This document shows positions 11,456 through 22,198 of a DNA stretch of 64,000 nucleotides, piece by piece. The position numbers and the translations under genes are program-made. Origin of the DNA: Lantana camara (lineage: Eukaryota > Streptophyta > Magnoliopsida > Lamiales > Verbenaceae). The number at the start of each line of letters is the position of its first letter. The first letter of the stretch is position 1. Where the stretch lies: assembly GCA_037501455.1 (NCBI GenBank), contig CM074860.1:21783001-21847000 (forward strand), read 5' to 3'. Below the pieces are notes generated by a model, which was not told the origin of the DNA, did no database searches, and worked only from the letters and a program-made list of their open reading frames with translations.

Positions 11456-12643
11456 TTGTCCCTCAGAAAACCAAAAGCTGAGAAAACGTTCCAGATTGGG
11501 TCCACCAAAAACTCTGTGGATTTTCCCAATTTAGACGAAGATGGTCCGACACGAAAAAGAGCGAAACTCAACAAGAAGAAGAACAAAAAGAAAGGCCCGA
11601 GCGGGAAAGACAACACCGATGGCAGGCCGCCTAGAGCAGTGGAAGAATCCTCCTCGGAAGAGGACGCGAACGAAGGCGAACCTGAGGGTGGAGACAATCG
11701 CCTTACAGGAAAGAAGAGAGCGCTCGAAACTTCCCACCCTGAGGTACGGATAGAGCCCGTTGAAAACTTTTTAACCGTTAAATTGGAACCTGGCAACAAG
11801 GAAAAAACCACGCAAATTGGTTCGAACCTCAAAGGACCCTCGCAGATCATAATGATCGATTTCTTGCCGGAAAACATAGATGTTTTCGCTTGGAAAGCGT
11901 CAGATCTCACTGGGATTGACCCCAGTGTTATAGTTCACAGGCTCAACGTGGATCCTACCTTCAAGCCCATCAAACAGAAAAAGAGGGATGACAATGGATT
12001 CCGACTGAAAATCATTGAGGAAGAAGTGAACAAACTCCTCGAGGCTCAATATATTGAAGAAATCTTATACCCAGAATGGTTGTGTAATGTCGTTCTCGGG
12101 CCAAAGAGTGCAAACAAGTGGCGAATGTGCAATGATTTCACAGATCTCAACAAGGCATGCCCCAAAGATCCATATCCCTTACCTCGCATTGACCAACTGG
12201 TGGATTCTACAGCTGGTTACAAGTTAATGAGCATGATGGACGCATTCCAAGGTTATTACCAGATCTTCATGGCTCCCGAGAACCACCCAAAAACATCATT
12301 TGTGGTGCATATGGGGGTCTATTGCTTCTTGGTTATACCCTTTGGATTGAAGAACGCAGGCGTTACATATCAGCGCCTCGTTAACATGATATTCGAAAAG
12401 GAGATAGGGAATTCAATGGAAGTCTATGTGGATGACATGATTGCCAAAAGCGAGTGGCAACACTCTCATCTGGAGGACCTGAAGCGTACCTTTGATATAT
12501 TTCGCCAATATGGCATGAAACTGAATCCCTCCAAATGCACATTTGGAGTTCGAGGGGGCAAGTTTTTAGGATATGTGGTCAGCCAACGCGGAATTGAGGC
12601 GTGTGACAGGAATTTGCCTGGACAGGAATTTGCCATTCTTTAA
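11456..12643 (+). pseudogene. element B reverse transcriptase, 3' truncated
   Basis: A lysine/glutamate-rich linker of ~100 residues is followed by an RT domain with WRMCNDFTDLNKACPKDPYP, DAFQGYYQIFMA, PFGLKNAGVTYQRL and YVDDMIAKS. The frame is intact through GGKFLGYVVSQRGIEA and then jumps to CDRNLP: about 40 residues present in element A (the RT thumb/connection) are deleted. The RNase H part continues in another frame at 12600-12848. Confidence 0.88.
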
Positions 12644-13080
12644 AATTCTGCGCAATACTAGAAACTTTGCCTGGACTGAGGCGTGTGAGAAAGCATTGCA
12701 AGATATGAAGGCCTACCTCTCATACGCACCACTACTGACAAAACCGATCGAGGGTGAAAATCTCTTCATCTACCTCTCGGTCTCCCAGGAGGCAACGAGT
12801 GCAGTCCTTGTGGCAGTGCACGAGCCCAAGCACTTGTCGTTGGAGTAAAAACTCTGCAAGGCACAGAAAAGAAGTGCTTCGAGATTGAAAAATTCACTTT
12901 CACCCTCATAAATGAATCGCGAAGGCTGAGACCGTATTTTTAGGCACACTCCATGACAGTGCTTACAGATCAACCTCTAAGGTAAGTCTTGTCAAAACCT
13001 GATGTCTCGGGAAGGCTGATTAAATGGGCAATTGAGCTAAGACCGTATTTTCAGGCACACTCCATGACAGTGCTTACAGG
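12600..13080 (+). pseudogene. element B RNase H remnant with internal duplication
   Basis: Recognisable as RNase H by NLPFFKILRNTRNFAW, LFIYLSVSQEATSAVL and GRLIKWA, but broken by stops at 12846 and later. A segment of about 43 bases (AGACCGTATTTT, then GGCACACTCCATGACAGTGC) occurs twice, near 12928-12966 and 13040-13078. The second copy lies at the junction with unrelated sequence, so it probably marks the breakpoint that removed the second RNase H and integrase. Confidence 0.75.
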
Positions 13081-13144
13081 TTCTAAATAAAATTTTATAA
13101 GGGGTCACTCTCCATGGATAACCCACATTTGTGGGACGCCAAAA

Positions 13145-13815
13145 TCACCGCCCTCGAGTGCCTTCAAGAAACAGAACTTCTCCTTCCACTCGGAACCATA
13201 CGAAGTCGAGGAAGAATCTTAACCCCCCTGTTGCAATGATGTCCATGTACACTGTCATTTCTCCAGGAGGCGGATTATTGGCCCTCTCGTGCGCCTCCGG
13301 TGGCCTGTAAGTGAGCCCCTCATCCCAATGTATTGGGGCCCTTAATGTAACCAAATCCCCCACAAATATTGTGCTCTGAATCTCATCAGGGGTCCTGTCA
13401 GTGACTTGAATGCCTAAACTCTCCCCCTCTGTGGATTTTGTGGATTTTCTGTTCCTTTTTTGGAGCTTTGTGTTGGGTTCCTATGAAAGCCACCGACCGC
13501 CTCCTCGTGGGTTGGGCCCGGAATGGCTACAGTGACAGTGCGACGGTGTGCGTTCGTGGAACTCTCCATCAAGGGCAGAGTGACTCCCTGACGCTCCGCC
13601 TCTAAAACCAGATCCATCTCCTCAAAGAGATGGTCCACTCCTCCAGGATTCCTTTCCCCCATGACCGACACAGCGGCATTAAGATCTTCATCCCTAGCCT
13701 CGCCAAAAATTTCCTCTACTATTTTGTGATGAGGAGTAGGGTTGTGGGAAGGGGTACTAGAACTCTCCATATCGTGTATCTCCCTAACAACTTCATCAAT
13801 ATACTCATTGGACAT
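13145..13815 (-). pseudogene. antisense ORF (aORF) of element B
   Basis: A minus-strand ORF starts with ATG at 13815 (MSNEYIDEVVREIHDMESSS) and is open for 133 codons; a second open stretch at 13145-13363 in another frame looks like its continuation after a frameshift. The second part (PPPGEMTVYMDIIATGGLRF) is reminiscent of the N-terminal region of the 'putative gypsy-type transposon' family seen in Tat-lineage elements, which is a tentative match. A TATA-like box on the same strand is at 14042-14052 (TATAAATA), about 230 bp upstream of the ATG. It lies between pol and the 3' LTR, where antisense ORFs have been reported for some Tat elements such as maize Grande. Function unknown. Confidence 0.55.
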
Positions 13816-14041
13816 GGCGGATGGTGAATGATAGATACAATGGAAAGGGGAAAGAAGACACAGAGACCTACTGTTCTAAGGTTAGCAAAAGAAAAGTTAG
13901 AAGAGATTGAAGGAAATACCTATGGTTCTTGAAGTCTTGAAGGTTGCTTGAGTTCTATGAAGAATGCAAAGAAATCTCTGCGAAATTCTGAGTGCACTGA
14001 AGGGGTTATGCGTGAAAGGGAACAAATGGGTGAGCAAATCT

Positions 14042-14052
14042 CTATTTATAAG
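14042..14052 (-). promoter_or_regulatory. TATA-like box upstream of antisense ORF
   Basis: Plus strand CTCTATTTATA reads TATAAATAGAG on the minus strand. It is placed correctly to drive minus-strand transcription into the ORF starting at 13815. No transcript evidence is available from sequence. Confidence 0.4.
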
Positions 14053-14320
14053 GAAGAGAGTTGGTGGGATCCGTGTAATAAATTCAAAATTTGCAATCAT
14101 TCCCGCCTAGGTAACTACCCACTTTTGTGAACCGTCGCTCACTTCCCTATGTTCACGCGTCGTTTCCTAAAAAGGCGCACCCACTCTTTTAAGAAGCATT
14201 TAATGCCTGACATACCGAGCGGTCAAAGTGAAAGGACTGCATTAAATGCGGCCTCCCCGCCAAGAGATGATCCTCAGAGTTTTGAAAGCCTGAAACAGTC
14301 CACATTATTGTGAACTACAG

Positions 14321-14335
14321 AATTGGGGGGCAAAA
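14321..14335 (+). other. polypurine tract of element B
   Basis: AATTGGGGGGCAAAA ends exactly at the first base of the 3' LTR, as expected for the plus-strand primer. Confidence 0.75.
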
Positions 14336-15167
14336 TGATAAGGCTAAAATACGCTCTGGACACGTATGCGACACGTGACCCCGTCCCAGCATTACAACGT
14401 GCCACCTCAAGGACACCTCAAATCCCCCCTCGAGGTTGAGTGCTCCCCTCGAGGGAGTAACCGCCCCATCTTCACAAGGAACCTTGGCCTCCCCGAGCGG
14501 ATGAACAAGGTTAACAATATGAATACCACGCGACCCTCGGGGCTACCCCTGAGCTTTCCCTCGAGGGCATTCTTCCATCATCACAAAGCCGAAACCATTC
14601 CCTTCATGACAACGCTTTTGGCCCAGGTGTCCCCTTGGACCTACGAGCCCCCAAAGCCCATATCAAAACCCGAGTGTGCTTAGCCCTCGGTGACAACCCC
14701 AAAAGGCTCTCTGACATATAGTACACGCCGGCTCATCTGTCACTGTTGCCCGCCACCAACCTTTTCACAGGCTTTTGCAGGAGATCCCTTTCAAAGGCTC
14801 CTCATTATGCCACGTGTATAGGCCAGCACAAATGTAGGACCACTTGGTGCTAAATTACTAAAGGGCCCTGACCCTCACCTATAAATACTGAGAATCCTCC
14901 ATACTCTGTAAGCAAGCTTTATACGTCAAGCTCTGTTTTTATCTTCATCTTCTTCATCACTTGAAGACTGACTTGAGCGTCGGAGAGCCAAACTGGGAAC
15001 CACCCCCCATTCCCCCAGCTTGGCCTTTTGACCGTTTTTGGTGTTTGTTCCTAGCAGGTTGGACCCACTCCATTCCGGCGATCCTCGCCTGGATCCCTGA
15101 GCTCTGTTTCCCCAAACAAACAAATTATAAATTGTTGGAGTTTGCCACATCGGATTAGACCCCATCA
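14336..15167 (+). repeat. 3' LTR of element B
   Basis: Starts TGATAAGGCT and ends ACCCCATCA; TATA box at 14880-14887. Followed by the target duplication ACTAT at 15168-15172. Confidence 0.92.
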
Positions 15168-15172
15168 ACTAT

Positions 15173-15870
15173 AATCATATTTTTCTAATTAAATTTGATT
15201 GAAAAATTCCAACGGAGAACCGACGGAAAACCAACGGAATTTTTCTTTCAATGAAAATTCCAACAGATAGGATTTTGTTTTTTTTTTTTTTTAATGAAGA
15301 ATAAGAAAACCGACGGGATTTTCCGTTGGTTTTCCATTAGAATTTTTTTTTCTTTGAAAATTCCAACGGAAAAAATTCCATTGGTTTTTTTTAATGAAGA
15401 ATTAAAAAACCGACGGGATTTTCCGGCGGAATTTTTTTTTCTTTCAAAATTCCAACGGAAAACCAACGAAAAAAAATTCGTTGGGTTTTTTTAAAGAAGA
15501 ATAAAAATACCGACGGAATCTTCCGTCAGTTTTTCGTACGGAATTTTTCTTTCAATGAAAATTCCAACAGAAAACCAACGGAAAGAATTCCATCGGTTTT
15601 CAGTTGGAATTTTTTTTTTCTTTGAAAATTCCAACGGAAAACCAACGGAAAAAATTTCACTGGTTTTCTTTTTTAAAAGAAGAATAAATATACCGACGGG
15701 ATTTTCCATCGATTTTCCGTTGGAATTTTTCTTTCAATGAAAATTCTAATGGAAAACTAACGGAAAAATTCCGTTGATATTTTTGGCGTAATTTTTTTTT
15801 TTTAAATTCCGCCAATTTTTCCGACGGAATTCCGATGACTTTTCCATCTGAATGGAATTTTGCTTGGCCG
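15173..15870. repeat. palindromic CCGACGG/CCGTCGG-type repeat array, CACTA-like
   Basis: About 700 bp built from repeated words TTCCAACGGAAAACCAACGG and ACCGACGGGATTTTCCG, each present in both orientations. The phrase GAAGAATAA..ACCGACGG recurs near 15296, 15395, 15496 and 15676, and TTTCAATGAAAATTC near 15248, 15550 and 15733. Dense short inverted motifs of this type are typical of the subterminal regions of plant CACTA (En/Spm) transposons. No CACTA terminus or transposase was seen, so the family assignment is tentative. Open frames here are low-complexity artefacts. Confidence 0.55.
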
Positions 15871-16190
15871 TGGGAATTCCATTGGAGCGGCCGCTATCGC
15901 TTTTAGTTCTTTTTCATCATTGCCGCGATGCTAGTCCAATGAGGGCCCTCACAGCTACGACATTTTTCAGTTATTTTCCTTAGCAGCCGCAAAGCCATTC
16001 TAGGGCGTTTTGGCTGGAAAACCATAGCGAACACGATTGTTTTCGACTTTTTTTTCCTCACGGCCGCGATGCCCACCCATGTTGGCCTTTGAGTGTTTTG
16101 ACTAGTTTTATTTCCTTTTGTGTTCTGATCCCTTATCCCTTGTCCCATACTTACTCTATGTGATATATTGTTAGACACTAATTGTCTAAT
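15871..16190. other. spacer with short repeat GCCGCGATGC
   Basis: No gene. GCCGCGATGC occurs twice (near 15922 and 16063) within otherwise unrelated sequence that follows directly on the palindromic array, and may be part of the same transposon. Confidence 0.35.
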
Positions 16191-17123
16191 TGTGATGTAT
16201 GCCCAATTAGTATTCTAATTCTTCAAGAACACCCTATTATGACGCAAAACCTGTTTGAATGACAAAGTTGAGCACTTGAATGCATTCATGCCCATGATCA
16301 TTAATTGTCATCATATCATTTCATAAGCACGTCGTTCGTCTTTAGTTGATTCATAGTGTCGAGTCTCACGTACACTTGTCCTTTTCTTGCACAGAGATCG
16401 GTTCGATCCTTGGAGAGCAAGCTCCGTAGGTTGCCTCCACATCTTCTTTTGTCACTTAAGGTGAGGTTTTCTTTACGTATTCTTACCCGTACAACCCAAT
16501 GTGATTATTTCAGCCAAAAATGTATAATATATTTATAGTTTTCTTAAAATGAAAATCTTTTAAAAGAAACATTTTCTAAATGAAAATGCTTTCAATGATC
16601 GAACCATTTTGGCGAGAAACTACACTGCATTGATTGGGGCCCGGGGAAACGTGGGATTGGAAACCAGTATGGCATGGGGCCGTTGGGCATGCCTTAGCAC
16701 GTAATACCCTTTGAGAATTTCTCGCGCGATCGAGGAGACCAAAAGGCGAGTTATTCTTGAGCCGGTGGTTTTAACCATCGAAGGAGTAGGTAGGAGTCAT
16801 GAGCCCCCGTCTCGGAATGTTAATGAGATGGTTCAAGCCTTGCAAACTCGACCACCGCCTCGTGGAAAAAAGGTTGGATGATGAATGAATGTAATGAATG
16901 TTTAAGTGTATCGAATTTGCATGATCACCTATAACATGACTTAAACACTGTACACTATCGGAGTTTGGTTGGAGAGCTTACCCACTCGCCGAGTCACGTA
17001 TTGCCTAAATTGCTTAATTTAATAAATTGATATTCGTAACTTCGACTGTTGCCACTTTCTTTAAATGGCCCACTTGGGTGGTTGTTAAACTTCGCTCAGA
17101 GTTAGGAATTGCATGGTATGTGT

Positions 17124-17159
<36 letters not shown>

Positions 17160-17583
17160 TCAATCTTTCATAAACTGATTCCTCCTCACTCTCAATCTTG
17201 CAGGTTTCGTACTAGGCGGGGAAATAGAATTCGTCGGGTCTTTGTTTTTGTGTCTAGCATGAGCTTATATTCTGTATTGATTGGATTTCATATTTGTAAT
17301 GTAATGTAAATTGAATTAATTTTGGATTGTTGTTATGGGCTTAGGTAGCCCCTACTTTCTATTTCTTTTGGATTGTGGACTTGAGTAATATACCTTGTTG
17401 TAAGTTAATGTTTGCTTCCGCTTTATTACTCTCGCATAATGTAACTGTTTGGTTTAAGGATTAGCCTCGCCTAGCTAATTGGTCTTTTATCTGGTCACCT
17501 GTTCGTTATGGGTTTGGTTCATGTGTAGATTGACCTGGACTCATGGTGCGGGGGATGTGGTGTCTGACGTCACGGGTGTTACA
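16191..17583. repeat. LTR-like segment, unclassified
   Basis: Moderate-GC, non-coding sequence unlike the AT-rich spacer around it. It ends with CGTCACGGGTGTTACA at 17568-17583, a type of end seen in plant chromovirus LTRs. A (TA)n tract lies at about 17130-17150. The left boundary could not be set and no target duplication was found, so this may be a solo LTR or only a fragment. Confidence 0.3.
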
Positions 17584-18681
17584 AGGGTTCCAAGCTATTA
17601 TATATTGAACTCCACATCTTTAATTATTCGATGTGAAATACTTGAAAATAATTTCTAAGAAAATTTTTGAGAAGATGACATGGCACAAAAATTATGTAAT
17701 TATGAGAAAAACTTAGGGACAGAAGGGTAACAGCATGTCAATTCGGAAGCGCCGACTAATTAGTAACTGCCTCACCGCACTACTAATTAGTCTATGTAAC
17801 TCCTTTGCATTCCGGGGGCTCTGGGTTGAAGGCTAATTCTTTCTCCATTAAAGTAAATCGTAGATTAAGAAATATTATTTAATTAATACTCCTTAATCTA
17901 TCAAAAACCCTATCTAAAAAGATGGTGTCTCAATTCAAGATAAAGAATACTTTCGAACTCAACAAGTTGACCTAGAGAAATCAGAATAAAACAAGTGGTA
18001 CGGCCGCTTTGGACATATTGCATTCTTTTCTTTCGAGGTTTACATGTTTAAACTTAGATGAGAGATCTCTTTCACGACGGGAAGTGCAAATACATATATT
18101 ATTAGCTTACAACAGAAATTCTTGGCGTCAATACAAATACGTTTTGGAACTTTTCCTATAACAAAGGATTCGGCATAATGGATAATGTTCAACATTAACC
18201 AAAGCTGAAAAACAACTTTTCTTTTTCTGCTGAGAGGAAGTTTTCATTTTTTGTCCCATGAACATATTTGTTTTTAATTAAATTTTCCTATATATATTTG
18301 ATCTCATATTATTTAAATTTTCTCAAATTTGATTCCACTATGCAAATCATAAATATCTAGAAAAAAAAAAATATTTTACATGCGTGGTTGCGTGCCCATT
18401 AATGTATTACTTTGAAGAGGAAATCTACATGCGAATTCACTTTGAAGGGACAACGTTGAAACTATCATATGATTAATATATATTTAGCCTCCGAGATTTT
18501 CTTTTTTCCCAAAAAGACTTATTTTTAACTATCACAACTTATGGTTATGGTAAACATGTACCAACACTACAATACGGATACAAATGTGATAACATTAAAA
18601 ACAGCTTTCATCATGTTAACTCACATTCATTAAAAGGACGAGAATTTATGCAAGGAAATGTCTTCAACATTAGAACGAGAC
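17584..18681. other. AT-rich intergenic sequence
   Basis: No gene or RNA recognised; short homopolymer runs only. The last 8 bases (AACGAGAC) are the left target duplication of the following MITE. Confidence 0.5.
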
Positions 18682-18866
18682 CTATGATGCACGGACACGG
18701 ACACGGTGACACGGACACGACACGACACGGATACGGCGACACGGATTTTTTCTTGAATTTCCCACGTAAGGAGTGTCGGACACGGTGTCGGACACGAGTG
18801 TCGGACACGATACGGCATGACACGACACAGCAAAATGATATTTTTCGAAGTGTTTGTGCATCATAG
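18682..18866 (+). mobile_element. 185-bp hAT-like MITE with CACGGA-type interior
   Basis: Terminal inverted repeats CTATGATGCAC and GTGCATCATAG, flanked by the 8-bp duplication AACGAGAC at 18674-18681 and 18867-18874. The interior consists of GACACGGACACGACACG-like words. The 8-bp duplication fits the hAT superfamily. Related decayed copies are at 31727-31845, 33545-33655 and 37320-37415. Confidence 0.85.
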
Positions 18867-18874
18867 AACGAGAC

Positions 18875-21516
18875 TAAAGGAAGAATATTTTTATCTTAAA
18901 TTTTTTGTTCTCAAACTCATTTATTTCGATCCAAATTTGGCCGGGCCACATAAGTATACAATTTTTCTGTCAATAGCAATTGTATTTATAAGGATTCAAA
19001 TACAAATTTTTTTATTAAAATAACATAACAATGAGCCCCAAGTTACACTTTTTAGTAATTTTTCTACCTTTCGTAAGAGGACTTTTTCAAGTCCTACTCA
19101 AACCAAGTCGAACCTAGATAAACCTTCAACAATATTTGGTTTCACATAGTTGGACTTCGTGATTTTCATATTTAATCTCTGGTGGCGTGCGCGATATTAA
19201 TGAAGAAAAGACATTTTAGTTAACTTATTAAAGGGTGCCATGGGAAGAACGTCACTCTCATATAACACAAAACAAAAGAAATGTTCAGCAAAATGTGTGA
19301 TGCCAAACTAAATTTCAAGAAAAGAACATATTAATGATGGCTACGGCCGAGTTCACGAGAGAAGTAAAATTAGTTCACGAGTACGTTTACTAGAATAAAA
19401 AGACGGCTTCGAAGTCATTAGAAGAAGCCGTGCACGGAAACCACATAATCTCTCTCCAAATGTCACTGCCTCATTAATTCATGTATCTTCTAAGTAAATG
19501 TCCCAAAGATCATTAGGAAATTTTATTATAATCATTGTTACTGCTGTGCAAATAGTACAGATCCTATTGTTTATACGTACTATCCATCATGAATTGATAT
19601 ATTTTAACAATTTGATATTATATTAATTATATGTAGTGACCGTTAGTAAGAAGTTAAGTTTTATATCTTAAAAATTCGACTGAATTCAAACCCATAACGA
19701 AATATATATATATATATATATATACAAAACAAAAAATGTATACTCCATCACATATAGCACGTATGATAAAGTTAACATAACCCGAGCATTTCTTAAATTT
19801 GAAATCTTCGAATAAGCAACTACGTGAATAGTTTTATATTTAGTGATTCAGTACGGCTCGATTCAATATTAGACGAGGTGTGTCATTAAAAAAATATATG
19901 TAAGCTGGAAATAGTAAATCACTCCTTGCCTCCAATAGTTGCTTCAAAACTAATTTTTCTGAAAATAAATCATTTATCTGAACCTACAAAGGGAAAAAAA
20001 AATTGAACCTATAAAGAATTTCTATTTTATTTAAGAATATTATTTTACTTTCTGGGAGATGACACAGTTATTATGATTATTTTTTTTTATGAAAAACATA
20101 GTCGAAATTAACGTATTAATTATAGCGAGAGAATAATTTCCATGTGATAAGAAAATATTGAACTCTTAAGTGTACGATACAATGAGTATGAATTCCAGTG
20201 ATCAATTATTTAGTAAAAATATTTATCATATGATTTTTATTGTTACAAAAGTTATCACTATCTATATCATTAATCGATCATACAATTTAAATACCCTAAA
20301 ATTTTTCTATTTTTTCCCCTTCAATGAACCTCTTAATCCATTATAATCACTTCAACTTAATAATGGAGACAGACGAGATCTTAGCACGCCGCTCGTGGAC
20401 TCTAGTCTCCTAGAGAGTGGTTGAGATGGTACCAATTATACCTTAAATTTTTTTTTTAAGAAAAAAAAAATTGAACCTTATATCTGTTATCAACCTAAAT
20501 ATGCGCACTTTTGATTGAGTTGTACATGTACTGAACAAATTACTTCCCCATTCAAGAACGATTTATAAAATGAAATCGGGCCCTCGTTAAAATACCTCGG
20601 TATCGCATTGAACCTTTCTTTTAAAAAAAAAATAAAACTAAAATATGTTCACCTAAGTTCATTTATAATTTATTATTTAGGAATATTCAGCTGGCATAAT
20701 TAAAACAAAATGAGCTGCGCCCGCCGCCCGCACGACCTAAATTATTGTTAGTTGGACACTTGAGTTTTGTAAATTTGTAGAACTATGATATGACAAACCC
20801 ATGTACGCTTTGTCATGAAGGAGTGAAACCGTGGGCGTCCATGGCTTGTTTCTCGTCCTTGTATTCTTTCCAGAAAAACATATTGTCTTCTGCTTCCAGT
20901 ATTGCTGTTTCCGTACCATTTTGCAGACTTACCGAAGGAAAAAGGGCTTTGTATAGAGCTACATGTGAACCAACACGAAGAGAAATTGAAATATAATATC
21001 AATAAAAATGATATAACACTTTGAAAAATAATAATTACAGAAAATAAAATGGGAGATTTATAGTGGGATTAGACCACTAAATTGTAAAATTTTCTGTATA
21101 ATTGTGCAAGCAGAAAGTCAAACTTGAGATTTCTATTTAAATTAAGATAATACTTTTTCGCTAAACTATACCTCATAAGAAATCTTGTTTTGTCCTTAGA
21201 TGATTCTAAGTTTGAAATAATTTAGTATTTTTGGATTATCACTGTAGTAAATAGTGATATCCTATAGTACCAATTTTACTGCTAAAATTTACCAGTGTCA
21301 TTATGATGAAATATTAAGTGACACTAAATTAATTATATGTGTAGGGATATATTAAAGCTATTTTAATCACTTAAAGCGTAGCAACACCACTGAGAGTGCA
21401 TAATTCTGGCTTAAGATTTCCCATTTTACATTTGTGTTTTCTCTCTTATATCATTCACATACACGTATCACCTGTATGTATGCATAAACGGTATTTTTCT
21501 TAACATATAATATTTA
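18875..21516. other. AT-rich intergenic sequence with one possible exon remnant
   Basis: About 2.6 kb with no recognised gene other than the open stretch at 20813-20998. Contains a (TA)n microsatellite at about 19703-19724 and several A or T runs. Confidence 0.5.
20813..20998 (-). pseudogene. possible terminal exon remnant, unknown protein
   Basis: On the minus strand a frame of about 60 codons ends at a TGA at 20813-20815 and reads with protein-like composition, including VGSHVALYKALFPSVSLQNG and MFFWKEYKDEKQAMDAHG. No start codon context or promoter is evident, so if real it is a last exon or a gene fragment. I do not recognise the family. Two other overlapping frames are also open here, which weakens the case. 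Confidence 0.2.
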
Positions 21517-22198
21517 GGGTTAATTACATCTAGCCCCCATATTAGATAGGATAATTACAGCTAGTACCCCACTTTTAGATATAATTACATCTACACCCTA
21601 CCTGGAGTTTCATAATTACATACAACCCCCAAAAATTTAGGATTTCGTTAAAAAAATGAGTGATGTCAGCAAAATATATTATGAAATGACCAAATTACCC
21701 TCGTTGACTTTGGTCAACTTTTTTATCCCAAAACTACCCTGCGTAATTAACATAATTTATATGGGGGTTCTTTGTAATTATCAATCTAATTTTGGTGGCT
21801 ATGTGTAATTGTTTTGAAAAACATATCTAACGGCTGTAAAATATAAAATAGCCACTGAAATCCTACTTTTTAAAAAAAAATTTTCATATAACAATTGCAA
21901 ATTAACCTCTATAAAAATGGGACAATCTCATTTAGCTTCATTGAAATAACATGCCAAAATTTCACTGTTTTCAATAAAAAAATTCCCAATATTTTCTGAA
22001 AGCCAAATTGTAAGACAAAGTCATGGTCCTAAATTCATTGCAGTATCATTTTCATAATAACCCAAAAAGCCTATTTAAGGCATAAATACACTAGCAAACC
22101 AATAGCCAACAAATAGGCAAGTGTATTAAAACAACAAGACAAAAACATTCAAATTGAACCCTTGAAGATTGAGTTGTCATTTCTTGTGAAGATGAAGT

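Larger units (their letters stand above)
8305..15167 (+). mobile_element. Ty3/gypsy Tat-type element B with both LTRs, internally deleted
   Basis: LTRs at 8305-9136 and 14336-15167, both 832 bp and both TG...CA. The 5-bp target duplication ACTAT is present at 8300-8304 and 15168-15172. Internal order is primer binding site, gag, protease, RT, part of RNase H, an antisense ORF region, polypurine tract. Integrase and the second RNase H are missing. Its proteins closely resemble those of element A, so both belong to one family. The two LTRs differ at about 19 positions in their first 175 bp (counted by eye), so the insertion is older than the Athila copy at 50443-62900. Confidence 0.92.

Noticed and set aside
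15248..15740. Several 60-70 codon ORFs rich in Lys, Phe and Pro on both strands
   Set aside because: They come from the palindromic repeat array; the same motif read in several frames.
18675..18870. CACGGA array as a simple microsatellite
   Set aside because: Terminal inverted repeats and an exact 8-bp duplication show it is a mobile element.
15168..21516. tRNA or rRNA genes
   Set aside because: Looked for cloverleaf-like B-box words and rRNA-like blocks and saw none.
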